Part shown: positions 1 through 7,062 of the stretch, piece by piece | Layout: every line of letters starts with the position of its first letter | Numbering within the stretch: the first letter of the stretch is position 1 | Assembly (NCBI GenBank): GCA_021828685.1 | Contig: JAJZDJ010000017.1 | Coordinates: 1 to 33,935 of the forward strand | Length of the DNA stretch: 33,935 bases | Source of the DNA: Actinomycetes bacterium | GTDB taxonomy: Bacteria > Actinomycetota > Acidimicrobiia > Acidimicrobiales > Palsa-688 | Direction of reading: 5' to 3' | Position numbers and translations under genes: made by a program | Notes under the pieces: model-generated | The model's input: the letters and a program-made list of their open reading frames with translations, nothing else | Databases searched by the model: none | Told to the model about the DNA's origin: nothing

Positions 1-40
1 GGGATTTCAGGGCTGTCGTTCGTGACAGTGAGCGGCGCTG

Positions 41-2902
41 ATGTTGTCGGTTGGGGTTGTCAGCACCGGCGGGGTCGGCTACTACCTCAAGACTGTCGGA
101 TCGGGTGTCGACGACTACTACGCCCGCTCGGGCCCGGGCCGCTGGGTCGGCGCCGGAGCGGCGGCAATAGGGCTTGCGGGGGTCGTCGACGTGGCGCAAA
201 TCGACGCGCTGGTATGGGGTGTGAACCCGCTGAGCGGCGAGCCGCTCGGGGTGCGGGTGGGCAAGGTAGCAGCGTTCGACTTGACGTTCTCGGCCCCTAA
301 ATCGGTGAGCCTCCTAGGCGAGATCTCCGAGCCCGACATTCGGGCTCAGGTCGCCGAGGCGCATGGCCGGGCGGTAGAGGCGACCGTCGCGTTCTTGGAG
401 CAGGCCGGCGCCCTGGCCGGCCGGCGCGGGGCGGGCGGAACCGTCGACGTTCCCACTGTGGGGGCGGTCGCCGCTGGGTTCGTTCATCGCAGTTCCCGCG
501 CCGGGGACCCTCAGCTTCACACCCATCTGCTGGTTTTCAACCGGGCGCAAGGATCCGACGGCCGTTGGGGCGGTGTCAACGGCAAGAAGCTGTTCGCGTG
601 GGCGAAAACAGCCGGCTACGTCTACCAGGCTGCCCTTCGATGCGAGCTCACCGAACGCCTCGATGTCACCTGGCGGCCGGTCACGAACGGGGTCGCTGAC
701 CTTGCGGGCATCGCAGATGACGCTCTCGACGGGTTCTCCACCCGACGCAACCAGATCACAGCGGCGTTAGCGGAGTCCGGGTTCGTTAGCCCCCGGGCAG
801 CGCAGATCGCCACGCTCGCCACCCGGCCCGCGAAGCCGGAGCCGGTCGACCCGGAAACCCAACGCCAGCAGTGGCGCCGCCAAGCCGCCGAGCTGGGTGT
901 CACCGCCGACACCGTCGCAGCCCTTACCGCCGGCAGGGTCACCGCCATCGACCCGCCCACCGCCATCGACAAGCCCACCGGCGGCAGGGTCACCGCCATC
1001 GACATGCCAACGGTCGGCGTGTCTGCTGGGAGGCGATCGTTGGGGGAGGATCCGGCGGTCCTCGCCGGCCGTCTCGCTGGCCCTGGGGGGCTGACGGCGC
1101 ACCGCTCCACGTTCGACCGCCGCGACGTCATCCAGGCAGTAGCAGCCGCCGCCACAGCAGGCGCGTCGCCGGGCCGGGTGTCGGTTGACGCGGACGTCGT
1201 GCTCGCCGATCCGGCGATAGCCGCGACGGGCGCCATGTCGCGTCTCGCCGGGACCGTCTACTCGACGGTTGAGCTGATGCGACTCGAAACCGAGCTCCTT
1301 GACAGCGCCGCCCGCCGCCACACCGCGGGCGTCGCGGTTTGCGCGCCCGGGGCGATCCGACAAGCGATCGCTGCGCGCCCATCGCTGTCCGGCGAGCAGG
1401 CGACCATGGTCGGCCGGTTGTGCGGGTCGGGGCGCGGCGTCGAGGTCGTCGTCGGCCGGGCAGGGACCGGAAAGACGTTCGCTTTGGACGCGGCGCGCTC
1501 CGCGTGGGAGGCGTCCGGGGTGACAGTGATAGGCGCCGCGCTCGCCGCGCGGACAGCCGCCGGCCTGCAAGCCGGCAGCGGCATTCCCTCCACGAGCGTC
1601 GACATGCTCCTGACTGACATCGCCCGTCCCGGTCCGGAGCCGGCCATGCCGCGCCGGGGGGTGCTCGTCGTCGACGAGGCCGGCATGGTCGGCACCCGCA
1701 AACTCGCCGCTCTCCTACAAGCAGCCGAGCGGGTGAACACGAAAGTTGTGTTGGTCGGAGACCCACGCCAGCTGCCCGAAGTCGAAGCGGGCGGAGCGTT
1801 CGCCGTTCTAGCCCGAAAGGACCCGATCGAGTTGACAGCCAACCGCCGGCAGGTACACGAATGGGAACGCGCCGCACTCGACCAGCTCCGCCACGGTGAC
1901 GTCGCTGAGGCGGTCACCGTCTACCGCGACCGACAGCGCATCACCCTCGCCGCGACAGCCGAAGACGCCCGGGAACGTCTCGTCTCAGACTGGCACAACA
2001 CCCTAAATGCCAACGCCGCCAGCAGCCGGGATGGTCGTGACGTAGGGAAGGGTAGTGTGATGATCGCCCTTCACCAAGTTGACGTCGACGACCTCAACGC
2101 ACGCGGCCGTCAGCGTCTCAAAGCCGACGGGAAACTGACCGGCCCTGAGATCGAGGCGGCGGGCAGGGTGTTCGCCGTCGGCGACCGGGTGATGGCGCTA
2201 AGAAACGACAGGCGTGTCGGGGTCACCAACGGCACCGTCGCAACCGTCACCGCTATCAACGTCGAACAGGGAGGCCTGTCGGTGGAGACGCTCGACGGGC
2301 GTCATATCGACATCCCCGCCCGCTACCTCGACGACGGGCATCTCACGCACGGCTACGCGATGACCGCCCACAAGTCGCAAGGGATCACCGTCGCCCACGC
2401 GTTCGTGCTCGGCTCCGACCGCCTCTACCGAGAAGCCGGCTACACAGCCCTGTCTCGCGCCGTGGAACGCAGCGACCTCTACCAGGTCGCCCCCACCCAG
2501 GTCGCCTGGCGGCCCGCCGTCGACGCCCACCAACATCTCACCAGGTTGCTGTCGAGGAGCGCCGCGCAAACTCTCGCCACCCAAACCGCCCCCCAAGGCG
2601 TCCGAAACGTCGATCCGGCCGGGTTACGCGACGCGGCGCTATCCGACCCCGGCCAGCACCTGCTAGACCGTCTCGGCCCGCCGCCCACCCAAGGACGACC
2701 GAGGATCATGTGGGCGGCAGCGGCGACAGCGATCGACTCCTACCGCGCCCGGCACAACCACAACGGCCCCGACCCCCTCGGCGCCGCCCCACCATCGCAG
2801 TCCGACGCCCGACGCGAATGGGAACACGCGCACGCCGTCATCCGGGAAGTCGACCGCCACCAGGCCCTCGCCGTCGAAAACGACATCCACCTCGGTCTCT
2901 AA
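41..2902 (+). CDS. TrwC/MobF-family conjugative relaxase-helicase
   Basis: This protein (953 aa) would nick the transfer origin of the mobile element and unwind the strand for conjugation. The N-terminal relaxase domain (about 1-290) has paired tyrosines at Y14/Y15 and Y26/Y27. It also has a three-histidine metal site, H149 and the HTH pair H160/H162, spaced as in TrwC. The C-terminal half is a RecD/TraI-like superfamily 1 helicase: Walker A GRAGTGKT at 472-479, a VVDEAGM Walker B near residue 545, and a late YAMTAHKSQG motif near 770. The linker between the two holds a short internal repeat (932-1003). The ATG at 41 gives the typical MLSVG-type relaxase start. The coupling-protein gene begins 38 bases downstream, so the two probably form one operon. 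Family is clear; host range and oriT are not visible here. Confidence 0.93.
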   Translation: MLSVGVVSTGGVGYYLKTVGSGVDDYYARSGPGRWVGAGAAAIGLAGVVDVAQIDALVWGVNPLSGEPLGVRVGKVAAFDLTFSAPKSVSLLGEISEPDIRAQVAEAHGRAVEATVAFLEQAGALAGRRGAGGTVDVPTVGAVAAGFVHRSSRAGDPQLHTHLLVFNRAQGSDGRWGGVNGKKLFAWAKTAGYVYQAALRCELTERLDVTWRPVTNGVADLAGIADDALDGFSTRRNQITAALAESGFVSPRAAQIATLATRPAKPEPVDPETQRQQWRRQAAELGVTADTVAALTAGRVTAIDPPTAIDKPTGGRVTAIDMPTVGVSAGRRSLGEDPAVLAGRLAGPGGLTAHRSTFDRRDVIQAVAAAATAGASPGRVSVDADVVLADPAIAATGAMSRLAGTVYSTVELMRLETELLDSAARRHTAGVAVCAPGAIRQAIAARPSLSGEQATMVGRLCGSGRGVEVVVGRAGTGKTFALDAARSAWEASGVTVIGAALAARTAAGLQAGSGIPSTSVDMLLTDIARPGPEPAMPRRGVLVVDEAGMVGTRKLAALLQAAERVNTKVVLVGDPRQLPEVEAGGAFAVLARKDPIELTANRRQVHEWERAALDQLRHGDVAEAVTVYRDRQRITLAATAEDARERLVSDWHNTLNANAASSRDGRDVGKGSVMIALHQVDVDDLNARGRQRLKADGKLTGPEIEAAGRVFAVGDRVMALRNDRRVGVTNGTVATVTAINVEQGGLSVETLDGRHIDIPARYLDDGHLTHGYAMTAHKSQGITVAHAFVLGSDRLYREAGYTALSRAVERSDLYQVAPTQVAWRPAVDAHQHLTRLLSRSAAQTLATQTAPQGVRNVDPAGLRDAALSDPGQHLLDRLGPPPTQGRPRIMWAAAATAIDSYRARHNHNGPDPLGAAPPSQSDARREWEHAHAVIREVDRHQALAVENDIHLGL
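932..1003 (+). repeat. Direct repeat in the relaxase linker
   Basis: A 21-bp unit at 932-952 is repeated exactly at 983-1003, with a 12-bp partial copy (accgccatcgac) at 959-970 between them. It is in frame and encodes RVTAID twice and TAID once, just after the relaxase domain. It looks like a slippage or duplication expansion of a flexible linker. Confidence 0.85.
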
Positions 2903-2940
2903 CACCACCGAACCCAACCACCCGACAAAAGGAGAACGCT

Positions 2941-4329
2941 GTGAGTATCGACACTGCAGTCGCCAACTGGACCGCCCGCATACGTGACCGCTACTCCGCC
3001 AAGGCGGTGTGGCCGGCCGGCTACGCCGGCGCCTACCTAGGCATGGGCGCCCGAGACCCGGTATTCACCGGACCCGAACACGCATGCCTGATAATCGGCC
3101 CTCCCCGGTCAGGGAAAACGACGAGCACCATAATCCCCGCCGTCGCCCTTTGGGACGGGCCTGCTGTCACGACATCCACCAAAGCCGACATCGCGCACGT
3201 GACGAACAGCGCCCGGAGCCGCCACGGCCAGACCTGGCTGTGGGATCCCACCGGCCGTGTTCCGCTACCCGCCGGCGTTCAGCCGTTGCAGTGGAGTCCG
3301 CTCGCAGGCTGCGCCGACTGGGACACCGCCATCGACCGCGCGTGGATCCTCGCCCAGTCAGCCCGTCCCGACCCGACCGGCGATGCGGTGCACTGGACCG
3401 AACGCGCCGCAGCCCTCCTAGCCCCGCTACTACACGGCGCCGCGCTCGGCGGACATGACCTGCGGGGCCTCCTCGAATGGATCCACCAGCGCGAAACCTT
3501 CGCAGCCCTCGACCAGCTCTCCAAAAAACCCGCAACCGCAGTCGCGCACAACCTGCTCTGCGGGATCGCCCGCACAGAACACCGGGAACTGTCAGGGATA
3601 TGGTCGACCGCCGACAGCATCCTCGCCGCCTACCGATCCACCCGCACCCTCGACGCCGCATGCCACCCGAACTTCGACCCGGCCGCCTTCGCCCAAACCA
3701 GCGGCACCGCCCATTTCGTAGCTCCCGCCAGCCGCGCCGCACAGCACGCCCCGATCATCTGCGCCCTCCTCGACCAGATACGCCAACACACCCAACAACC
3801 AGCCCAGCCCTCCCAACAAGGCGACCGACAGGCCCGACAGGCCTCCCAACGATCCGTAGTGCGGCGGCCGATGCTGTGGGCGTTAGACGAACTCGCGAAC
3901 GTCGCGCCCCTACCCAACCTCCCGGCAATCGTCGCCGACGCCGGCAGCCAAGGACTACTCGTCCTCGCGTGTCTCCAAGACCTTTCCCAAGCCAGGGCCC
4001 GCTGGGGCGCTCAAGCCGACGGGCTACTAACCCTCTTCGCCACCACCCTCCTCCTCCCAGGCGTCGCAGACCCCCAAACCCTTCGAACCGTCACCACCCT
4101 CGCCGGGAAAGTCGACCGGCCCCAACACAGCCACACCCGAACCGGGATCCTCAAAAACCAGCACACCACCAGCACCCGACCCCTCCCCCTCCTACCCGAA
4201 AGCGTCATCGCCAACGGCAAGCCAGGCCACGCCCTACACCTAAAAGCCACCCAGCCCACCTGGCTACAACTAACCCCCTGGCACACCACCCCATGGATCG
4301 CCAACCACATCACAGGAGCAACCCGATGA
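2941..4329 (+). CDS. VirD4/TraG-family type IV coupling ATPase (short form)
   Basis: The likely role is to bring the relaxase-DNA complex to a secretion channel, powered by ATP. The GTG at 2941 follows an AAAGGAG site, giving 462 aa. The open frame extends further upstream, but only into the relaxase gene. Walker A GPPRSGKTT is at 53-61. The Walker B region WALDELANVAPLPNLP lies near 313-328 and is followed by the SQGLLVLACLQDLSQ stretch typical of TraG/VirD4 proteins. I see no N-terminal membrane helices, whereas canonical VirD4 proteins have two, so this is either a soluble form or needs a partner. The stop codon overlaps the next start (ATGA), indicating translational coupling. Function in DNA transfer is inferred from family and neighbours. 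Confidence 0.85.
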   Translation: MSIDTAVANWTARIRDRYSAKAVWPAGYAGAYLGMGARDPVFTGPEHACLIIGPPRSGKTTSTIIPAVALWDGPAVTTSTKADIAHVTNSARSRHGQTWLWDPTGRVPLPAGVQPLQWSPLAGCADWDTAIDRAWILAQSARPDPTGDAVHWTERAAALLAPLLHGAALGGHDLRGLLEWIHQRETFAALDQLSKKPATAVAHNLLCGIARTEHRELSGIWSTADSILAAYRSTRTLDAACHPNFDPAAFAQTSGTAHFVAPASRAAQHAPIICALLDQIRQHTQQPAQPSQQGDRQARQASQRSVVRRPMLWALDELANVAPLPNLPAIVADAGSQGLLVLACLQDLSQARARWGAQADGLLTLFATTLLLPGVADPQTLRTVTTLAGKVDRPQHSHTRTGILKNQHTTSTRPLPLLPESVIANGKPGHALHLKATQPTWLQLTPWHTTPWIANHITGATR

Positions 4330-4565
4330 ACACTGATACAGCGCCAGTCTCGAAGCTGCTCTACACCCCCGAGGAGGCTGCGCAGGCTCTCGGGATCAGC
4401 CGCTCGAAGCTTTACGTCCTGTTAGCCGCCGGGGACATCGCGTCCGTGCAGGTCGGCCGCAGCCGCCGTGTCAGGGTGGCCACCCTCGAAAGGTTCGTCG
4501 ACAGTCTCGGCGTCGACAGTCTCGGCGTCGACAGTCTCGCCTCCGGCCATGATGAGACACCTTGA
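4326..4565 (+). CDS. Excisionase-type helix-turn-helix protein
   Basis: This 79-aa protein carries an HTH_17/MerR-like DNA-binding domain (YTPEEAAQALGISRSKLY, about 15-33) followed by the wing-like VQVGRSRRVRV segment. This is the architecture of small excisionase/DNA-binding proteins next to integrases. Its ATG overlaps the coupling-protein stop by four bases. The integrase starts 87 bases downstream. The likely role is a directionality factor for the integrase, or a regulator of element transfer. The C-terminus is a run of VDSLG repeats produced by a 15-bp tandem repeat. Excisionase function is inference from domain and position. Confidence 0.8.
   Translation: MNTDTAPVSKLLYTPEEAAQALGISRSKLYVLLAAGDIASVQVGRSRRVRVATLERFVDSLGVDSLGVDSLASGHDETP
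4497..4541 (+). repeat. 15-bp tandem repeat, three copies, in the excisionase-like gene
   Basis: The unit GTCGACAGTCTCGGC occurs at 4497-4511 and 4512-4526, with a one-base variant at 4527-4541. It is in frame and encodes VDSLG-VDSLG-VDSLA near the C-terminus. Each unit starts with a SalI-like palindrome, GTCGAC. Copy number could vary by slippage. Confidence 0.95.
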
Positions 4566-4652
4566 CGCTACAATCGGTGGTGACACGGGCTTCCTCGTCG
4601 TTGCTCGCCGCTTGTCGGCCCAGAACTTCCGGCATTTAGAGGGAGCGCCGCC

Positions 4653-5930
4653 ATGGCCTACATACAAAAGCGTAAGTCGGCGGGCGGCGAGACCCGCTAC
4701 AGCGTGCGGTGGCGTGTCAACGGCGAGGAGCGCCAACGGACGTTTCGCCGTTCCGCTGATGCGAACACGTTCCGGGTGGAGGTCGAACGCCACGAGCTGT
4801 CGGGTGTTGCTTTCGACCCGAAGCGCGCCGAGTTGACTTTCGCTTCCTACGCGGACGACTGGCTCGCGCACCGCCACAAGGTCGACGGGCGACCGCTTGC
4901 CGCGCGGACGAAGGAGTTGTACCGCTACGAGCTTGACCGGTTCATCTTCCCGACGTTCGGTCGTCTCGAGCTCGGCGAGATCCGCGTCGGGCAGGTACGC
5001 CAGTGGCACGGCCAGCTCGCCGACTCGGTCAGCGCGTTGCAGGCAGCGAAGGCGTACAGGCTTTTGCGGGTGATCCTCAACACCGCGGTCGAGGACGAGC
5101 GGCTCGTCTCGAACCCTTGCAAGGTCCGTGGTGCGGGGGTGGAGCGGTCCCCTGAGCGGCCGTTCGTCGACGCGGACGTCGTGCTCGCCATTGCGGCGGC
5201 GATCGAGGACCGCTACCGGGCGATGGTCCTTCTCGCCGGTTTCGGAGGGCTTCGTCTCGGGGAGTTGCTCGGGCTTCGACGCTGCGACGTTTCGGTCGAG
5301 TCGGGCCGGGTGCAGGTCGAGTTGCAGACCGTCGAGCTCAAAAGCGGGGAGAGGCTCGTCACGGCGCCTAAGACCGACGCCGGCCGGCGCGGCGTGGCGA
5401 TCCCGGCGACGGTCACTGAAGCGTTGGAGGCGCACCTGTCGCTTTACACCGAGGCGGGGTGTGACTCGCCGGTGTTCACCGGGCCGGCGTCTGAGGGTTT
5501 GCGTCGGGCGACGTTTTACACGGCGTGGGCGAAGGCGCTGGCAGCTACCGGCCAGCGGGGTATCCACCTACACGATTTACGTCACGCTGCGGGGACCCTC
5601 GCCGCCCAGCTCGGGGCGACGGAGCGGGAGCTCATGGCCCGCCTCGGGCACGCTTCGCCGGTCGCCGCGCGCCGCTACCAGCACGCCGCGGAGCGCCGTG
5701 ACACTGTCATCGCCGACGCCCTGCAAGTCGTCATCGAGGCCGCCGGAGCCGCCTCGAAGCGTTCTCAGGCAGATCCCGCAATTTTTCCGCTGCGGGATGA
5801 TTGCGGGATGGCCGCCGATACTAAGCCTAGGAAACTATCGTTAGGTGACCCTAAAATTGCCCTCCCACCAGGGCTTTCTTCGAGAGCGAGCGACGGGAAT
5901 CGAACCCGCGTTCTCAGCTTGGGAAGCTGA
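4653..5930 (+). CDS. int: Tyrosine recombinase (integrase) of the mobile element
   Basis: This enzyme (425 aa) would catalyse site-specific integration and excision at the adjacent tRNA-Gly. The N-terminus has an arm-type DNA-binding region (about 1-60) and a SAM-like core-binding domain (about 65-160). The catalytic set is complete: R201 in GGLRLGEL, K in the APKTDAGRR turn, H307-x-x-R310 (HDLRH), H333 in GHASP and the nucleophile Y342 in RRYQHA. The catalytic domain ends near residue 365. The remaining 50-60 residues are read through the attachment region, and the last dozen or so (SDGNRTRVLSLGS) are the tRNA gene read in antisense, with the stop inside the anticodon stem. The ATG at 4653 is preferred because it gives the usual MAYIQKR start. 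Confidence 0.95.
   Translation: MAYIQKRKSAGGETRYSVRWRVNGEERQRTFRRSADANTFRVEVERHELSGVAFDPKRAELTFASYADDWLAHRHKVDGRPLAARTKELYRYELDRFIFPTFGRLELGEIRVGQVRQWHGQLADSVSALQAAKAYRLLRVILNTAVEDERLVSNPCKVRGAGVERSPERPFVDADVVLAIAAAIEDRYRAMVLLAGFGGLRLGELLGLRRCDVSVESGRVQVELQTVELKSGERLVTAPKTDAGRRGVAIPATVTEALEAHLSLYTEAGCDSPVFTGPASEGLRRATFYTAWAKALAATGQRGIHLHDLRHAAGTLAAQLGATERELMARLGHASPVAARRYQHAAERRDTVIADALQVVIEAAGAASKRSQADPAIFPLRDDCGMAADTKPRKLSLGDPKIALPPGLSSRASDGNRTRVLSLGS
5773..5810. repeat. Repeated TGCGGGATG boxes with inverted partner near the attachment site
   Basis: TGCGGGATG occurs at 5791-5799 and again at 5802-5810, 11 bases apart. The inverted partner ATCCCGCA is at 5773-5780, so a hairpin can form with either copy. 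A second small inverted repeat (TTAGG/CCTAA) lies at 5841-5854. The one-helical-turn spacing and the position between the catalytic end of int and the tRNA suggest integrase-arm or excisionase binding sites, or a terminator for int. The function is inferred. Confidence 0.6.
5885..5930. other. Probable attachment-site core (att) in the tRNA 3' half
   Basis: The integrase gene ends inside the tRNA-Gly gene, and the tRNA 3' end faces int. This is the standard layout when an element inserts into a tRNA and restores the 3' half. The core should lie within the T-arm to anticodon-stem segment. Exact borders need the second copy, which lies beyond the left edge of the window. Confidence 0.55.
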
Positions 5931-5955
5931 TGTTCTGCCTCTGAACTACGCTCGC
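5885..5955 (-). tRNA. tRNA-Gly (anticodon CCC)
   Basis: The reverse strand folds into a full 71-nt cloverleaf. The 7-bp acceptor stem GCGAGCG pairs with CGCTCGC and the D-arm begins GTTCAGAGG. The anticodon stem TCAGC/GCTGA encloses the loop TTCCCAA, giving anticodon CCC. The T-loop is TTCGATT, with one G-T wobble in the T-stem, and the discriminator base is T. CCA is not encoded. The tRNA remains intact although a mobile element is inserted at its 3' end. It lies 11 bases downstream of the slipin gene on the same strand. Confidence 0.95.
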
Positions 5956-5966
5956 GTATGCCCGCC

Positions 5967-6788
5967 CTACTCTAGCTCCGTCGGAGCAGACAGTTCCGCT
6001 TGGGCGGGCAGCCCGTCGAGTTCCCAGACTGCCGCCTTCCCGCTCGTTTCGGGTTCGGGTGCTTTCGCTGGTTTGGTCGATTCGCCCTGTTTGAACATCG
6101 ACAGCAGCTCGATAGGGATCGGGAAAATCAACGTCGAGCTTTTTCCGGTTGCGACCTCGGCGAGAGTCTGAAGGGTTCGTAATTGCATCGCCCCCGGGCT
6201 GGCAGCCATCTTGTCGGCCGCCTCCGAAAGCTCCGCGCTCGCCTGCAGCTCTCCCGTGGCCGCGATGATCTTCGCTCGGCGCTCGCGTTCCGCTTCAGCC
6301 TGTCGGGCCATCGCACGAAGCAACTCGGGCGGGAGCGTCACGTCGCGGATCTCGACTTGGCGTACCTCGACGCCCCACTCGGCCGTGCTGCGGGCGATCG
6401 TCGAACGAAGCTCGCTGTTTACGTCCTCCCGGTGAGCGAGGAGGCTGTCCAGCTCGTAGCGGCCGATGATGGAACGCAGGCTTGTCATCGCTATGCGCTG
6501 GCTTGCGAAGCGAAAATTGTCTACACCGATGATCGCCCGGATCGGATCGACCACCTGGAAGTACACGACCGCATCGACAGCGATCGTGACATTGTCCTTC
6601 GTGATGACCGATTGCGAGGGGATGTCGACGACTTCGACCCGGAGGTTGACGCGGACAATCTTGTTGATCCACGGCAGGCGGAACATGAAGCCGGGGCCGC
6701 GCGGTTCACTTTGTACCCGGCCGAATCGGAAGACTACGGCCCGCTGGTATTCGGGGATAACGGCAAACACGCTACGAGCTAACACCAT
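5967..6788 (-). CDS. Slipin/stomatin-like SPFH (band 7) protein without membrane hairpin
   Basis: Stomatin-family proteins form membrane-associated oligomers that organise lipid microdomains or regulate proteases. The SPFH core runs from about residue 10 (IPEYQRAVVFRFGRV) through VDIPSQSVITKDNV and the RSIIGRYELDSLL region. A charged helical segment, RAMARQAEAERERRAKII, follows near 160-178, and a low-complexity tail ends the protein. Slipins normally begin with a hydrophobic hairpin before the IPEYERGV-type motif. Here only about nine residues precede it, an in-frame TAA lies two codons upstream of the ATG, and no hydrophobic segment appears in the other frames upstream. It may therefore be soluble or recruited by a partner. 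No NfeD-type protease partner gene is adjacent. Confidence 0.88.
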   Translation of the reverse strand: MVLARSVFAVIPEYQRAVVFRFGRVQSEPRGPGFMFRLPWINKIVRVNLRVEVVDIPSQSVITKDNVTIAVDAVVYFQVVDPIRAIIGVDNFRFASQRIAMTSLRSIIGRYELDSLLAHREDVNSELRSTIARSTAEWGVEVRQVEIRDVTLPPELLRAMARQAEAERERRAKIIAATGELQASAELSEAADKMAASPGAMQLRTLQTLAEVATGKSSTLIFPIPIELLSMFKQGESTKPAKAPEPETSGKAAVWELDGLPAQAELSAPTELE

Positions 6789-6814
6789 CTCTTAGCAGAT
6801 TGGCAACGGGGATC

Positions 6815-6843
6815 TTGACATTCAGCCGCCTTCGTCGTGTAAA
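6815..6843 (+). promoter_or_regulatory. Promoter-like boxes with no evident downstream gene
   Basis: TTGACA (6815-6820) is followed by a 17-base spacer and TGTAAA (6838-6843). A second TTGACA begins at 6845. The direction is plus, towards a stretch without a convincing coding frame that ends in a strong hairpin at 6994-7023. It could drive a small RNA or be chance. No minus-strand promoter for the slipin gene was recognised. Confidence 0.35.
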
Positions 6844-6993
6844 GTTGACAGGCAGTAACTTGCAGGGGCGTATAGAACCAGGTCACGCATACGAGCCGGG
6901 GCGGCCGGCGGTGTGTGGCCAGCGCACCTGGAGTGGGTACCCGCCACCCGCTTCAGGCAGAGCGGTTCCGAGATCCGCCGCTTGGACCGCTCC

Positions 6994-7023
6994 ACTTGTG
7001 GCGCCCTTTGGGGCGCCACAAGT
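6994..7023. terminator. Perfect 13-bp hairpin, possible bidirectional terminator
   Basis: The arms 6994-7006 and 7011-7023 are perfectly complementary around a 4-base loop (TTTG). The hairpin lies 40 bases past the stop of the CoA-transferase gene on the minus strand. On the plus strand it is followed by the short T-rich run GTTTCTC, but there is no true U-tract. It probably ends the CoA-transferase transcript, any plus-strand RNA from 6850, or both. Confidence 0.65.
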
Positions 7024-7062
7024 GTTTCTCCGGTCCGGGCTACGTGCCGGGCTGCTCGTGTG

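Noticed and set aside
622..1877. Long minus-strand open frames opposite the relaxase
   Set aside because: They mirror the high-GC relaxase codons, are Arg/Pro/Ala-rich, show no family motifs and overlap a clearly real gene.
2710..2940. Upstream extension of the coupling-protein frame
   Set aside because: It overlaps the relaxase C-terminus in another frame and is Arg/Pro-rich. GTG 2941 has a good ribosome-binding site.
3477..4325. Upstream extension of the excisionase frame
   Set aside because: It is Arg/Pro-rich and overlaps the coupling protein. The ATG at 4326 begins the recognisable HTH domain.
6183..6782. 199-aa plus-strand open frame opposite the slipin gene
   Set aside because: It is a shadow of the SPFH coding region with no motif of its own.
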